Part shown: positions 1 to 8,375 of the stretch, piece by piece
How the letters are laid out: every line of letters begins with the position of its first letter
How positions within the stretch are numbered: position 1 is the stretch's first letter
Source: JAXMAF01 sp046350555
Lineage (GTDB): Bacteria; Planctomycetota; Phycisphaerae; Phycisphaerales; SM1A02
Direction of reading: 5' to 3'
NCBI GenBank assembly: GCA_046350555.1
Contig: JAXMAF010000005.1
Coordinates: forward strand, 186,001-250,000
Length of the DNA stretch: 64,000 bases
Made by a program: the position numbers and the translations under genes
The notes under the pieces: model-generated
Told to the model about the DNA's origin: nothing
The model's database searches: none
The model's input: the letters and a program-made list of their open reading frames with translations, nothing else

Positions 1-1
1 C

Positions 2-637
2 ATCGCGCTCTCCAAGATGTTTCGGCTCGCGCAGGACTTCTACTGGTTCAACCCGTCGCGTCTGCCGACTCCCGCTGAGTGGGTCACGGTCAGGCGCGTC
101 CGCGTCAAGGACGCAGTGAACACGGTTTGGTGGTTCAGCAAGTCGGAGAACCCGTCAGCCGACAACCGTCGCGTGCTCTTGCCGTACAGCGACTCGATGA
201 AGGCGCTGATCAAGAATGGCTACAGGGCGAAGCGAAGGCCGAGCGGTCACGACATCTCGACAAAGTTCGGTCGCGACAACGGCGGCTCGATCCCCCCGAA
301 CCTGCTCACCATCGCCAACACGGAGTCGAACAGTGCCTACCTCCGTTCATGTCGCGAGTTTGGAATCAAGCCGCACCCGGCGCGGTTTCCAGCAAAACTC
401 GTCGAGTTCTTCGTGGACTTCCTGCTCGATCCCGACGAAGACGCGCTGATCCTCGATCCCTTCGGCGGGAGCAACGTCACCGGCAGCGTGGCGGAAGCGA
501 AGGGGCACCGTTGGATCACGTTCGAGCGCGAAGACGAGTACATGCGTGGCTCGATGCTTCGGTTCCTCGAGGGACCGCTGTTCGCGGACGCCCGGTTGCG
601 CTCGGTCATTCAGGGGAAACCGGTGAAGGCCAAATGA
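2..637 (+). CDS. DNA methyltransferase (N4-cytosine/N6-adenine type), C-terminal part; 5' end outside window
   Basis: The frame is open from the first complete codon, so the gene starts upstream. The visible part is about 211 aa. Near the C-terminus it has PHPARFPAKLVEFFVDFLLDP followed by LDPFGGSNVTGSVAEA, which matches the SAM-binding motif I (DPFxGSGTT) of amino-methyltransferases, and then a FERED segment. Motif I at the C-terminal end implies the order catalytic motif then SAM motif (beta class). The catalytic (S/D)PP(Y/W) motif must lie before the window. A segment rich in W and basic residues (WWFSKSENP) is usual for these enzymes. An HNH endonuclease gene starts 4 bp after the stop, so the pair looks like one restriction-modification operon. 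Target specificity cannot be read from this. Confidence 0.85.
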   Translation: MALSKMFRLAQDFYWFNPSRLPTPAEWVTVRRVRVKDAVNTVWWFSKSENPSADNRRVLLPYSDSMKALIKNGYRAKRRPSGHDISTKFGRDNGGSIPPNLLTIANTESNSAYLRSCREFGIKPHPARFPAKLVEFFVDFLLDPDEDALILDPFGGSNVTGSVAEAKGHRWITFEREDEYMRGSMLRFLEGPLFADARLRSVIQGKPVKAK

Positions 638-641
638 ACTC

Positions 642-1673
642 ATGCCGGGGATTCCGTTCAAGTCGCTCGCAGAACGATTCGTCAACGCGTTGGAGTTGGC
701 AGGGACTACCGTCGTCGTTCACTCGGCAGACGACACGCGCCCGCTCGTTCTCAGCGTCGTGATCGACGGAAAGGCCCAGCATCTGGAGGTGTACCTGTGG
801 GCCGTGACATCCGGAGGCAAGGGTCGGAACCGGCCCAACGAGCGCCGAATTCAGATGACGGGAGTCGAGCGATTCACGCTCAAGGCCGGTGTCCGGACAA
901 TTGTCGGAGGCTGGAGCGACGAGGCGGGCGTCTACGCGTTTTGGGATGTGCGCCGCCATCTGACTTTCACGGCGGGCTCGCCGAGCCTGCAGATTTCGCT
1001 TGAGACGTTGGAGAAGGCTTGCGGCATTGGCATGGCCGCCGAAACGCGAACCGTGCGCGAGGGCGACGAGACGGCGATCGCGGTCCATCCCGACTTCCTG
1101 CTGTGGTACGTCCAAGAGTACGAGCGGCTGTATGACTGCGGCCGCGAGATCGACGAGGCTGACAGCCTCGTCGAGGCACCGCCCGAACGCGAGCGAGAGT
1201 TCATCGACTCGGGTCGGGGCGACGCCGAGCAATCGCGGCGGCACCAAGTCGTGTCGATCGTCCGTAACTTCCGCGACGCGCGGTTCAGGCCGCTGGTGCT
1301 CCGCGCGTACTCCTATCGCTGCTGCCTCACGGGTGTCGCGCTAAGGCTGGTGGACGCCGCACACATCGTGCCCGTTTCAGATCCAACCAGCACGGATGAA
1401 CCGAGCAACGGCGTTGCCCTGAATCCACTCCTTCATCGCGCCTACGACGCTGGCCTGCTCGGGTTGCTGCCCGGCGGCAGAACGGCCATCAACAAGCGGC
1501 TGCTGGATGGCCTGAGGCGCCAGCGGCTCGACTCTGGATTCGACATTGTCGAGCGCATGATCCCGCCAGTGATGGCGATGCCTGGGATGCCGGAACTTCG
1601 ACCAAGCGACGACCACTTCCGGCGCGGCCTTCGCGCCAGGGGATGGTCGGAGACGGAGATTGCGGCGCCATAG
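642..1673 (+). CDS. HNH endonuclease, probable restriction enzyme partner of the upstream methyltransferase
   Basis: The product is 343 aa with no signal peptide. The last third carries an HNH_2-like nuclease domain. YRCCLTG is followed by DAAHIVPVS (first His of the motif) and then NGVALNPLLHRAYDAGLL (Asn and second His). This arrangement is typical of HNH domains in restriction endonucleases. The N-terminal 230 residues are not recognised and may hold the DNA-specificity part. The start ATG at 642 lies 4 bp after the methyltransferase stop, which suggests co-transcription and possibly coupled translation. The inferred role is cleavage of unmethylated DNA at the site protected by the methyltransferase. 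The HNH assignment is strong. The restriction role is inferred from the neighbour. Confidence 0.8.
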   Translation: MPGIPFKSLAERFVNALELAGTTVVVHSADDTRPLVLSVVIDGKAQHLEVYLWAVTSGGKGRNRPNERRIQMTGVERFTLKAGVRTIVGGWSDEAGVYAFWDVRRHLTFTAGSPSLQISLETLEKACGIGMAAETRTVREGDETAIAVHPDFLLWYVQEYERLYDCGREIDEADSLVEAPPEREREFIDSGRGDAEQSRRHQVVSIVRNFRDARFRPLVLRAYSYRCCLTGVALRLVDAAHIVPVSDPTSTDEPSNGVALNPLLHRAYDAGLLGLLPGGRTAINKRLLDGLRRQRLDSGFDIVERMIPPVMAMPGMPELRPSDDHFRRGLRARGWSETEIAAP

Positions 1674-2099
1674 GTGTGGTTGCGCTCGGATTCGAGGTGA
1701 CGCTTGCAACGCACTCGGAGAGGGCCCCTTCCTGCGGCCGCGTCCAGAACCAGTGACCTTCACGCGTCCCGAGTCGGAGAAGATGACCTTCGGCAAGGGC
1801 CCCTCGACGAACCGGAATCCTGCACCGCAGCAGAGCGCGCCCGTGATCCAGATCACGGCCTCCGCGAGCAGTTCGGAGAACAACGCGAAGCAGCAGTCCG
1901 TTGGTTCATCCACTGCGGCCACATCCGCACCCAAACCGCACTCGGTGCCTACCGACGAGCAGGTGTGAGGTCGTGTGTCGCTACCAACGCCAGTCCCGCT
2001 GCGCCGCCTCGACCCTCCCCGCCCGCCACGCGAACGGGCGCCATCGCAACGCTGACGCCCGCCGGTCGCCGTCACGCAGACCTACCGTCCTCCACTGCC
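1674..2099 (+). other. Intergenic region, no supported gene
   Basis: This 426-bp stretch separates the HNH gene from the aminotransferase. Open frames cross it on both strands, but they lack a ribosome binding site and recognisable protein features. One of them is simply the upstream extension of the aminotransferase frame. It presumably contains the aminotransferase promoter. I see no repeat in it. Confidence 0.5.
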
Positions 2100-3419
2100 A
2101 TGAACGCAACCGAGACCACCACCCGCAGCGCCGAGCTCTTCAAACGTGCATGCCGAGTGCTGCCGGGCGGCGTCAGCCGCAACACCGTGCTGCGGGCGCC
2201 GCATCCTCCGTACGCCGACCACGGTTCGGGGTGCCGCATCACCGACATCGAGGGCGTGACGCGGCTCGACTTCTCCAACAACATGGCGTCGCTCATCCAC
2301 GGGCACGCGTATCCGCCGATCGTCGAGGCGGTCTCGGCGCAACTCGCCCGCGGCTCGGCCTTCATGATGGCCACCGAGGTCGAGGTGCTCTTCGCCGAGC
2401 ATCTCGCCGGGCGAAGCCCCGGCTTCCAGCGGCTTCGCTTCGTCAACTCGGGCACCGAGGCGATCATGGCCGGACTCAAGGCGGCGCGTGCATACACGGG
2501 CCGCCCGAAGATCGCGAAGGCCGAGGGGGCCTACCACGGCGGCTACGACTACGCCGAGGTCAGCCAGGAGTCGAAACCCGACACGTGGGGCAGCGCCGAC
2601 CATCCGAACCGCGTGCCGCTTGTGCACGGCTCGCCGAAGTCGGCGCTCGATGACGTGGTGGTCATTCCATTCAACGACGTCGATCGCGCCATCGCCATCC
2701 TCGACGAACATCGTGGCGACCTCGCGTGCGTGTTGCTCGACCTCATGCCGCACCGCGCGGGCCTGTGTCCCGCCGATCGCGCCTTCGCGACGGCGATGCG
2801 CGAGTGGACGGCGGCGAACGGCGCGCTCTTGCTCTTGGACGAGGTGATCACGTTCCGCAGCGAGGTGGGCGGGCTCCAGTCGCGCTACGGGTTCCAGGCG
2901 GACCTCACCGCGCTGGGCAAGATCATCGGCGGTGGCTTCCCGGCCGGAGCGATCACGGGCCGGGCCGACGTGATGGAAGTCATGAACCCCGGCGCATCGC
3001 GCCTGCTCTATCCCTTGTCGGGCACCTTCTCGGCAAATCCAGTCACGATGACCGCCGGCCTCGTGGCGATGCGCGACTTCGACCGCGCCGCGGTCGCCCG
3101 CCTGAACGCGCTTGCCGAACGGGCGATGCGCGGCATCGAAGCGGCCGTCGCCCGCACGGGCGCGAAGGCGTGCGTGACCGGCGCCGGCTCGATGTTCCGC
3201 GTGCACCTCAAGCCAACGCCACCGAGGAACCACCGCGAGGCATATCTCGGGCCGGACGAGTCGCGCCGACTCAAGGCGCTCCTCGAGCATCTCTTCCAGG
3301 CGGGATTCCTGTTGGTCAATTCCTGCTCGGCCACGCTCTCGACGCCGATGACGGAGGACGAGATCGATGCCTTGGTCGACGCGATCGAGAGCGGATTGCG
3401 CGCCATCGCCGCGACGTGA
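2100..3419 (+). CDS. Class III (glutamate-1-semialdehyde-type) PLP aminotransferase
   Basis: The product is 439 aa, the usual length for fold-type I class III aminotransferases. The open frame extends upstream, but similarity to the family starts at ATG 2100. LFKRACRVLPGGVSRN matches the N-terminus of glutamate-1-semialdehyde aminomutases and related transaminases. FVNSGTEAIMAGLKAAR (about 114-130) is the PLP phosphate-binding segment. LLLLDEVITFR contains the pyridine-binding Asp (247). ALGKIIGGGFPAGA contains the Schiff-base Lys (274). No haem genes are adjacent, so a broader 'aspartate aminotransferase family' role is as likely as HemL. The substrate is unknown. The gene is convergent with the thiolase across a repeat array. 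Confidence 0.85.
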   Translation: MNATETTTRSAELFKRACRVLPGGVSRNTVLRAPHPPYADHGSGCRITDIEGVTRLDFSNNMASLIHGHAYPPIVEAVSAQLARGSAFMMATEVEVLFAEHLAGRSPGFQRLRFVNSGTEAIMAGLKAARAYTGRPKIAKAEGAYHGGYDYAEVSQESKPDTWGSADHPNRVPLVHGSPKSALDDVVVIPFNDVDRAIAILDEHRGDLACVLLDLMPHRAGLCPADRAFATAMREWTAANGALLLLDEVITFRSEVGGLQSRYGFQADLTALGKIIGGGFPAGAITGRADVMEVMNPGASRLLYPLSGTFSANPVTMTAGLVAMRDFDRAAVARLNALAERAMRGIEAAVARTGAKACVTGAGSMFRVHLKPTPPRNHREAYLGPDESRRLKALLEHLFQAGFLLVNSCSATLSTPMTEDEIDALVDAIESGLRAIAAT

Positions 3420-3426
3420 GCTGCGT

Positions 3427-4236
3427 GGGCGGTTCGACCGTTCGGCTGCGTCGCGAGGGGAATCAGGAAGCCGCCTGCGGCGGCGGAATTGCGGGCCGTG
3501 GGGCGCACGTCGCACGCGCACGTGAGACATCGACACCAGGGCGCTGGCGTGCGTGTCTCATGCTGACGTCCGCGTGGGCGGTTCGTCCATTCGGCCGCGT
3601 CGACAGGGGAATCAGGAAGCCGCCGCTGCGCGGCGGCGGGGGTGGGGGGGCGCGGGGGGGCACGTCGCACGCGCACGTGAGACATCGACACCGGGAGCTG
3701 GCGTGCGTGTCTCATGCTGACGTCCGCGTGGGCGGTTCGTCCATTCGGCTGCGTCGCGAGGGGAATCAGGAAGCCGCCGCTGCGCGCGGCGGACTTGCGG
3801 GTCGTCGGTTGCACGTCGCACGCGCACGTGAGACATCGACACCGGGGCGCTGGCGTGCGTGTCTCATGCTGACGTCCGCGTGGGCGGTTCGTCCATTCGG
3901 CCGCGTCGCCAGGGGAATCAGGAAGCCGCCGCTGCGCCGCGGCGGACTTGCGGGTCGTCGGTTGCACGTCGCACGCACGTGAGACATCGACACCGGGGCG
4001 CTGGCGTGCGTGTCTCATGCTGACGTCCGCGTGGGCGGTTCGTCCATTCGGCCGCGTCGACAGGGGAATCAGGAAGCCGCCGCTGCGCGGCGGCGGACTT
4101 GCGGGTCGTCGGTTGCACGTCGCACGCGCACGTGAGGCATCGACACCAGGGCGCCGGCGCTCATGTCTCATGCTGACGTCCGACGTGCGCCCAACGGCCC
4201 GCAAGTCCGCCGCCGCAGGCGGCTTCCTGATTCCCC
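3427..4236. repeat. Tandem array of about 152-bp units with a terminal inverted fragment
   Basis: About five head-to-tail units of roughly 150-155 bp fill the gap between two convergent genes. Each unit contains GTGGGCGGTTCGTCCATTCG, then AGGGGAATCAGGAAGCCGCC, a GC-rich variable hairpin loop, then ACGTGAGACATCGACACC and GTGTCTCATGCTGACGTCC. Units begin near 3427, 3577, 3727, 3877 and 4030. They differ mainly in a G/C-rich patch and in small indels. At about 4199-4236 the hairpin part recurs in the opposite orientation (GGCGGCTTCCTGATTCCCCT). The open frames across the array are by-products of the repeat. The same hairpin half occurs singly near 17373, and in a related form at 22437-22628, so this is a local amplification of a dispersed element. 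Confidence 0.9.
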
Positions 4237-4271
4237 TCCCAGCCGACCCGCAGGATCACCCGACCGCCGCT

Positions 4272-5486
4272 CTACGCCCGCTCGAAGAGCATCGCAAGTC
4301 CCTGCCCGACGCCGACGCACAGCGACGCGATGCCGCACCGTGCATCGCGGCGGACGAGTTCGTGAATGAGCGTGGCCGCGAGCCGCGCTCCGCTGGCGCC
4401 CAGCGGGTGCCCGATCGCGATCGCGCCGCCGTTGACGTTCACCCGCGGCTCGTCAAGGCCGAGCTCGCGCACGCACGCGACCGCCTGCGCGGCGAAGGCC
4501 TCGTTGATCTCGAAGAGATCGATCGACTCGAGCGCGACGCCAGCGCGGGCGACGAGCTTGCGGATCGCCGGGACAGGACCGATCCCCATCTGGGCCGGAT
4601 CGACGCCTGCCGACGCGCCGGGGCCGACGATGGCCAGCGCCCGGAGGCCGAGTTGCTCGGCCCGCGACGCCTCGACGAGCAAGAGCGCCGCCGCCCCGTC
4701 GTTCACGCCCGACGCATTGCCTGCGGTGACGGTGCCCGTGCCGTCGGTGACGAAGGCGGGCTTGAGCGCAGCGAGCGCCTCGACGGTGGTGTCGGGTCGC
4801 GGATGCTCGTCGGTCGCGACGACAAGCGGGGCGCGCTTGCCCTGCGGGACTTCAACCGGCACGATCTCCTCGGCGAAGCGATCCGCAGCGTTCGCCACGG
4901 CCCATTTCCGCTGGCTCGCCAGCGCGAAACGATCCTGATCCTCGCGGCTCACGCGATACGCGCGGGCGACATTCTCGGCGGTCTCGCCCATCGAGTATGG
5001 GTGGTGCAGCGCGGCCAGGCGCGGATTCACGAAGCGCCACCCCATCGTCGTGTCGTGGAGCTCCTGCCCGCGGCCAAATGCCTGATCGGCCTTCGCCAGG
5101 ACGTAGGGCGCCCTGCTCATGGACTCGACGCCGCCGGCGATCACGACGTCGCACGAGCCATGCTCGATCATGCGCGCGGCGATGTTGACCGCCTCGAGTC
5201 CCGACGCGCAGAGTCGGTTCACGGTGACGCCCGGCACCGAGACGGGCAACCCCGCCAGGAGCGCCGCCATCCGCGCGACGTTGCGGTTGTCCTCGCCCGC
5301 CTGATTGGCCGCGCCGAAGTAGACCTCGTCGACGAGCGCAGGATCGATCTCCGCGCGCCGGACGACCGCGCGCATCGCGTGCGCCGCGAGATCGTCGGGC
5401 CGGATCGACGCCAGCGAGCCACCGTATCGGCCGAAGGGCGTGCGAACGGCTGCGACAACGGCGGCTCGGCGAGGCATCGGCGGCAT
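4272..5486 (-). CDS. Acetyl-CoA acetyltransferase / 3-oxoacyl-CoA thiolase (PcaF/AtoB type)
   Basis: The product is 404 aa, full length for thiolases. It would catalyse Claisen condensation or thiolytic cleavage of 3-oxoacyl-CoA. The nucleophilic Cys is in NRLCASGLEAV (Cys93). The catalytic His is in GGAIAIGHPLGASGAR (His360). The C-terminal acid/base Cys is in CVGVGQG (Cys390). The block GAANQAGEDNRNVARMAALL is typical of the beta-ketoadipyl-CoA thiolase (PcaF) branch, but that branch also includes acetoacetyl-CoA thiolases. No aromatic-degradation genes are nearby, so the substrate is left open. ATG codons at 5486 and three codons later are both possible starts. The gene has no clear operon partner. 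Confidence 0.9.
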   Translation of the reverse strand: MPPMPRRAAVVAAVRTPFGRYGGSLASIRPDDLAAHAMRAVVRRAEIDPALVDEVYFGAANQAGEDNRNVARMAALLAGLPVSVPGVTVNRLCASGLEAVNIAARMIEHGSCDVVIAGGVESMSRAPYVLAKADQAFGRGQELHDTTMGWRFVNPRLAALHHPYSMGETAENVARAYRVSREDQDRFALASQRKWAVANAADRFAEEIVPVEVPQGKRAPLVVATDEHPRPDTTVEALAALKPAFVTDGTGTVTAGNASGVNDGAAALLLVEASRAEQLGLRALAIVGPGASAGVDPAQMGIGPVPAIRKLVARAGVALESIDLFEINEAFAAQAVACVRELGLDEPRVNVNGGAIAIGHPLGASGARLAATLIHELVRRDARCGIASLCVGVGQGLAMLFERA

Positions 5487-6354
5487 GCTATCGGAGCGGA
5501 ACAGCGAGGAGCGCGGACGGATGGCCGATCACAACCGACTACCAGCCTCGCATCGAGCCCATGAAGCCGCCTGCGCACTGCCGTCCGATCGGCCGTCGAA
5601 GGCGGGAACGAGAACCGGCGAAACGACGGACGGCGCGCGGCGGGCGAACGACCTGGGGGCACGAGGCGGACGGGGCTCGTCCCCCTTGGTCGCGGCGCGG
5701 ACGGCAGACGCCGTCGCGACGACGGTCGATCGCCGCGAAGGATTCTCCGGTGACGGCGGCGGCCATCGGCCGTCAAGGAGTGTCTACCCACAGGAATGTC
5801 CGAAGCCCCCCACGAGATGCAGACCACCGCCAACCGAACTGCGTGTCCAACCTCGCCTCGTCCTGTTCTTACGGCGTTGAAGCGCGACACTCACCCGGGT
5901 CGCATCGTCACGCGTTACTTCGTGCCGCACTTCACAATGTGCGCTGCAAGGGGTGGTGCTAGTCCTGAAACAACTTACCAAGTTTGCCGGCCTTCGTCTT
6001 GCGTGCAGCCGGACGATTGGTAGATTCTGGGGTACCGGATGAAGGCGCGATCGCAGAGCGCATGTGGGCGTCAGCGGTACGCCTTATACGCGTCCCTGTT
6101 GATTCTCGCGCCCCACCCAGCCCAATTCTGCCGTGAGATACCGCCGTGGGCACGGGGTCCGACGCATGGAGGTCTACTGGAATCCGTATTAGAGACACCC
6201 GGTCCTTCGATTGACGCCAGAGTCATCGGAGACCCCGTTGGATTGATGACCGTGCAGTTGTTCATGCGGCGGCATCGAACCGGGTCTGTTTTCATGCTGG
6301 GTGCAGAGTGCATGAGCGTCCTTTCAGTCATTCGTTCACCAAGGCCCAATCGTC
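5487..6354. other. Long intergenic region carrying one dispersed repeat
   Basis: The 868 bp between the thiolase start and the HAF-repeat gene hold no gene I can support. Frames here have no family features and no convincing ribosome binding site. The only recognisable feature is one copy of the roughly 105-bp element at 6086-6189. The thiolase promoter should lie in the first part and the HAF gene promoter in the last 150 bp. Confidence 0.55.
6086..6189 (+). repeat. Dispersed ~105-bp element, full copy
   Basis: The left end is ATACGCGTCCCTGTTGATTC and the right end is CTACTGGAATCCGTAT. The ends are imperfect inverted repeats (ATACGnnTnCC.GT). The interior has CGCCCCACCCAGCCCAATTC and a GGGCACGGGGTCCGACGCAT block as in the other copies. 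It lies in non-coding DNA about 165 bp upstream of the HAF-repeat gene. Confidence 0.9.
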
Positions 6355-7656
6355 ATGAGACTTCTATCACGAGTCGTTGTTGCGGCAGTGCCTGTCTTGT
6401 CGACCGCGGCGCCTGTCTCCGGCGACGTGCCGGATGGCCTGCCTCCTTGCGGCTATGACGTCGAGTACTACGTTCCGCCGGACTGCGGGATCTTCAATGT
6501 CAGAGGTTCCGTGACGGCCGTAAACGCCCCGGGCACGGCCGTCGGGTGGATCGACGGTTGTCCGAACCTGTACAAGCGGAGGGCGTTCATCTGGTGGCCG
6601 GATGGCGCGATTCAGCTCATCGCGAACCCGTACGTCTACTCGATGGAGGCGATGGGCATAAACAACAGCAATCAGGTGTTGATTCGCATGACGTCGCTGG
6701 TGCCTGGTGACGGCTACGTGCCGGCCATATGGGACGATGGCACGCTCACGATTTTCGGCTACCCGGACTGGGCGAACACGAGCGACACCGGGGGAATCAA
6801 TGACTTGGGCATGGTGACTGGCCAGTACGGCGATGTCGTGAATGGTCCCTACCCGCTCGCCGCCATCTGGTCCGATGGCGGGCTGACCGACATTTCTGGG
6901 GCGTTCCCCCAACCGGACCAGCAGCCAAGGGGCATCAACAACCTCGGCCAGGTCGCCGGCACAATGGCCGGCGGGCCGACGCCTCCGTCGGGCAATGCCT
7001 TCCGGGCCTTCCTGTACGACGGCGGCCGTGTGACCGACCTAGGCGTGGCCCCGGGCTGTGTAAACAGCGTCGCGAGAGGGCTCAGCCAAGCGGGTCATGT
7101 GGCGTGCTACGGCTGGTCGAGCATCTGGGAGGAGAACGTCTCCGACACTCATCCTTGGCATGGCTTCCTTTGGCGTCAGGGCGAGTGGACGGCGCTGCCG
7201 CCCCTTCCCGGCCACAACGAAGCCGTCGCGGAAGCCGTCAACGCCCAAAGCGTCGCCGTCGGCTATTCGTATACGCTAGGGCAGCCTTCCACCAACCAGG
7301 TAGTCATCTGGATCAATGCGGTGCCGTACTCCATCAAGCAATACACGAACCTAAACGGCACGCATGGGCTTGGCATTGCGCTCGCCATCTCCGATAGCGG
7401 CCATGTCGTCGGCGAGGGCCTGGCGGAAGCTAAAGTCCGACCCGCGCGGCTGATGCCTCGGCAGCGTCCTACCGCTGACATTACGTTTGACTGTGTCGTC
7501 GACGGTGCCGACATCGCTGCACTACTCCAGTCCTGGGGCAGCTCGGTTGCCGGCGGCTCTGCCGACGCCGACATCAACGGCGACGGGGCCGTCGACGGCA
7601 CTGACCTCGGAATCATGTTGAGTCAATGGACCATTGCGGCGGCCAACACGCCGTAG
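6355..7656 (+). CDS. Secreted HAF-repeat protein with C-terminal dockerin-like domain
   Basis: The product is 433 aa. It starts with a signal peptide (MRLLSRVVVAAVPVLSTAAPVSG). The body is made of HAF-type repeats: 'A-x-x-W-x-DG' followed by 'GINNxGxVxG' (for example GINNLGQVAGTMAGG and AISDSGHVVGEG). Such repeats probably fold as a beta-propeller-like extracellular domain. The last about 65 residues form two EF-hand-like dockerin repeats (DCVVDGADIAALLQSWG and DINGDGAVDGTDLGIMLSQW). The start ATG at 6355 has AAGG about 10 bp upstream. A second HAF-repeat gene lies at 45322. The function is unknown; extracellular or cell-surface location is inferred. Confidence 0.85.
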   Translation: MRLLSRVVVAAVPVLSTAAPVSGDVPDGLPPCGYDVEYYVPPDCGIFNVRGSVTAVNAPGTAVGWIDGCPNLYKRRAFIWWPDGAIQLIANPYVYSMEAMGINNSNQVLIRMTSLVPGDGYVPAIWDDGTLTIFGYPDWANTSDTGGINDLGMVTGQYGDVVNGPYPLAAIWSDGGLTDISGAFPQPDQQPRGINNLGQVAGTMAGGPTPPSGNAFRAFLYDGGRVTDLGVAPGCVNSVARGLSQAGHVACYGWSSIWEENVSDTHPWHGFLWRQGEWTALPPLPGHNEAVAEAVNAQSVAVGYSYTLGQPSTNQVVIWINAVPYSIKQYTNLNGTHGLGIALAISDSGHVVGEGLAEAKVRPARLMPRQRPTADITFDCVVDGADIAALLQSWGSSVAGGSADADINGDGAVDGTDLGIMLSQWTIAAANTP

Positions 7657-7717
7657 ACGTAACTTGGCGCTCGGTTGCCGTCACGCGTTGGCTATGGCAT
7701 ACGGGCGCTATTATCAC

Positions 7718-7963
7718 CTATTTTCGTGGACAAATAGGGTCAGCCACCGGCGACATCTGGGCCACACACCTCGCGTGGTCGTGTGGCCGATGGCTCTCGC
7801 CGCCCCCGGCACGGATTGGCCGGGCGGATCGGCGGACGTGAAGTGCATGTCCAGGTTCGTCTGCGAGCAGCTTCTGGCCGAACACCTGGGCCATGCCCGT
7901 GCGGCAGAGTGCGACGGCGGCGAGCACGGCGAGGAGACAGGCGCTGCGATGGCGAAGGAACAT
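7718..7963 (-). CDS. Possible short secreted peptide, uncharacterised
   Basis: An 81-codon frame begins with a good signal peptide: MFLRHRSACLLAVLAAVALC with predicted cleavage after RTGMA. The remaining about 55 residues are rich in Arg, His and Pro and show no family. The frame can be extended upstream, but the signal peptide marks ATG 7963 as the sensible start. It is convergent with the HAF-repeat gene. The mature part may be out of frame relative to an ancestral gene, so this could be a remnant. Confidence 0.35.
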   Translation of the reverse strand: MFLRHRSACLLAVLAAVALCRTGMAQVFGQKLLADEPGHALHVRRSARPIRAGGGESHRPHDHARCVAQMSPVADPICPRK

Positions 7964-8375
7964 CGATGCTGCTCCGCGGGTCGGGATGTCGTGAGTCGAA
8001 GACGCCGGAACGTGGCGAACGGTATGCGCGAGCGCGGCGGTGCATGTTGCGCGGTCAGTGCAGGTCGGCGCGTGGTTCGCTGGACAACTTCTCGACACCG
8101 GCAAGGCGCATGGGACGCGGTCGCGCCGGTGAGGGCCGGCGTCGAGAAGTAGTCGAGCAACGGGGGGAGTCGTGTCGCGATACGTCGTGTCGCATCGCGC
8201 GTCCTCGGATGATCGTTGCCAATCATCGAGATTCCTTCCACACCAGCTCATTGCCTTCGCATCGTGACGCTGGTACAACGACGTCGACTCCACGTGGGGC
8301 GGCGTCGTGCGGGCACGACGCCTGGTCAGGAGTTGGGGCGCCATGCCGCCGCTTCGTCTTCAGGGAGGTATCGCC
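7964..8375. other. Intergenic region with a long hairpin
   Basis: No gene is supported here. CTTCTCGACACCGGC at 8088-8102 pairs with GCCGGCGTCGAGAAG at 8135-8149 (14 of 15 positions), giving a stem-loop with a loop of about 32 nt. There is no T-tract, so it is not an obvious intrinsic terminator. The promoter of the next gene is expected between the hairpin and 8360. Confidence 0.5.

Noticed and set aside
1660..1968. 102-codon plus-strand frame after the HNH gene
   Set aside because: No ribosome binding site, overlaps the HNH gene end, low-complexity Ser/Pro/Thr tail.
3008..4204. Open frames through the 152-bp repeats that look like a repeat protein
   Set aside because: The period is a DNA repeat that also occurs out of frame elsewhere, and all frames lack start signals.
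3427..4236. Possible CRISPR array at the 150-bp repeats
   Set aside because: Units are about 152 bp and nearly identical throughout, with no short repeat/unique spacer alternation and no cas genes.
5959..6198. Short minus-strand frame ending KTKAGKLGKLFQD
   Set aside because: It runs through a dispersed element and has no start signal; could be a remnant but cannot be supported.
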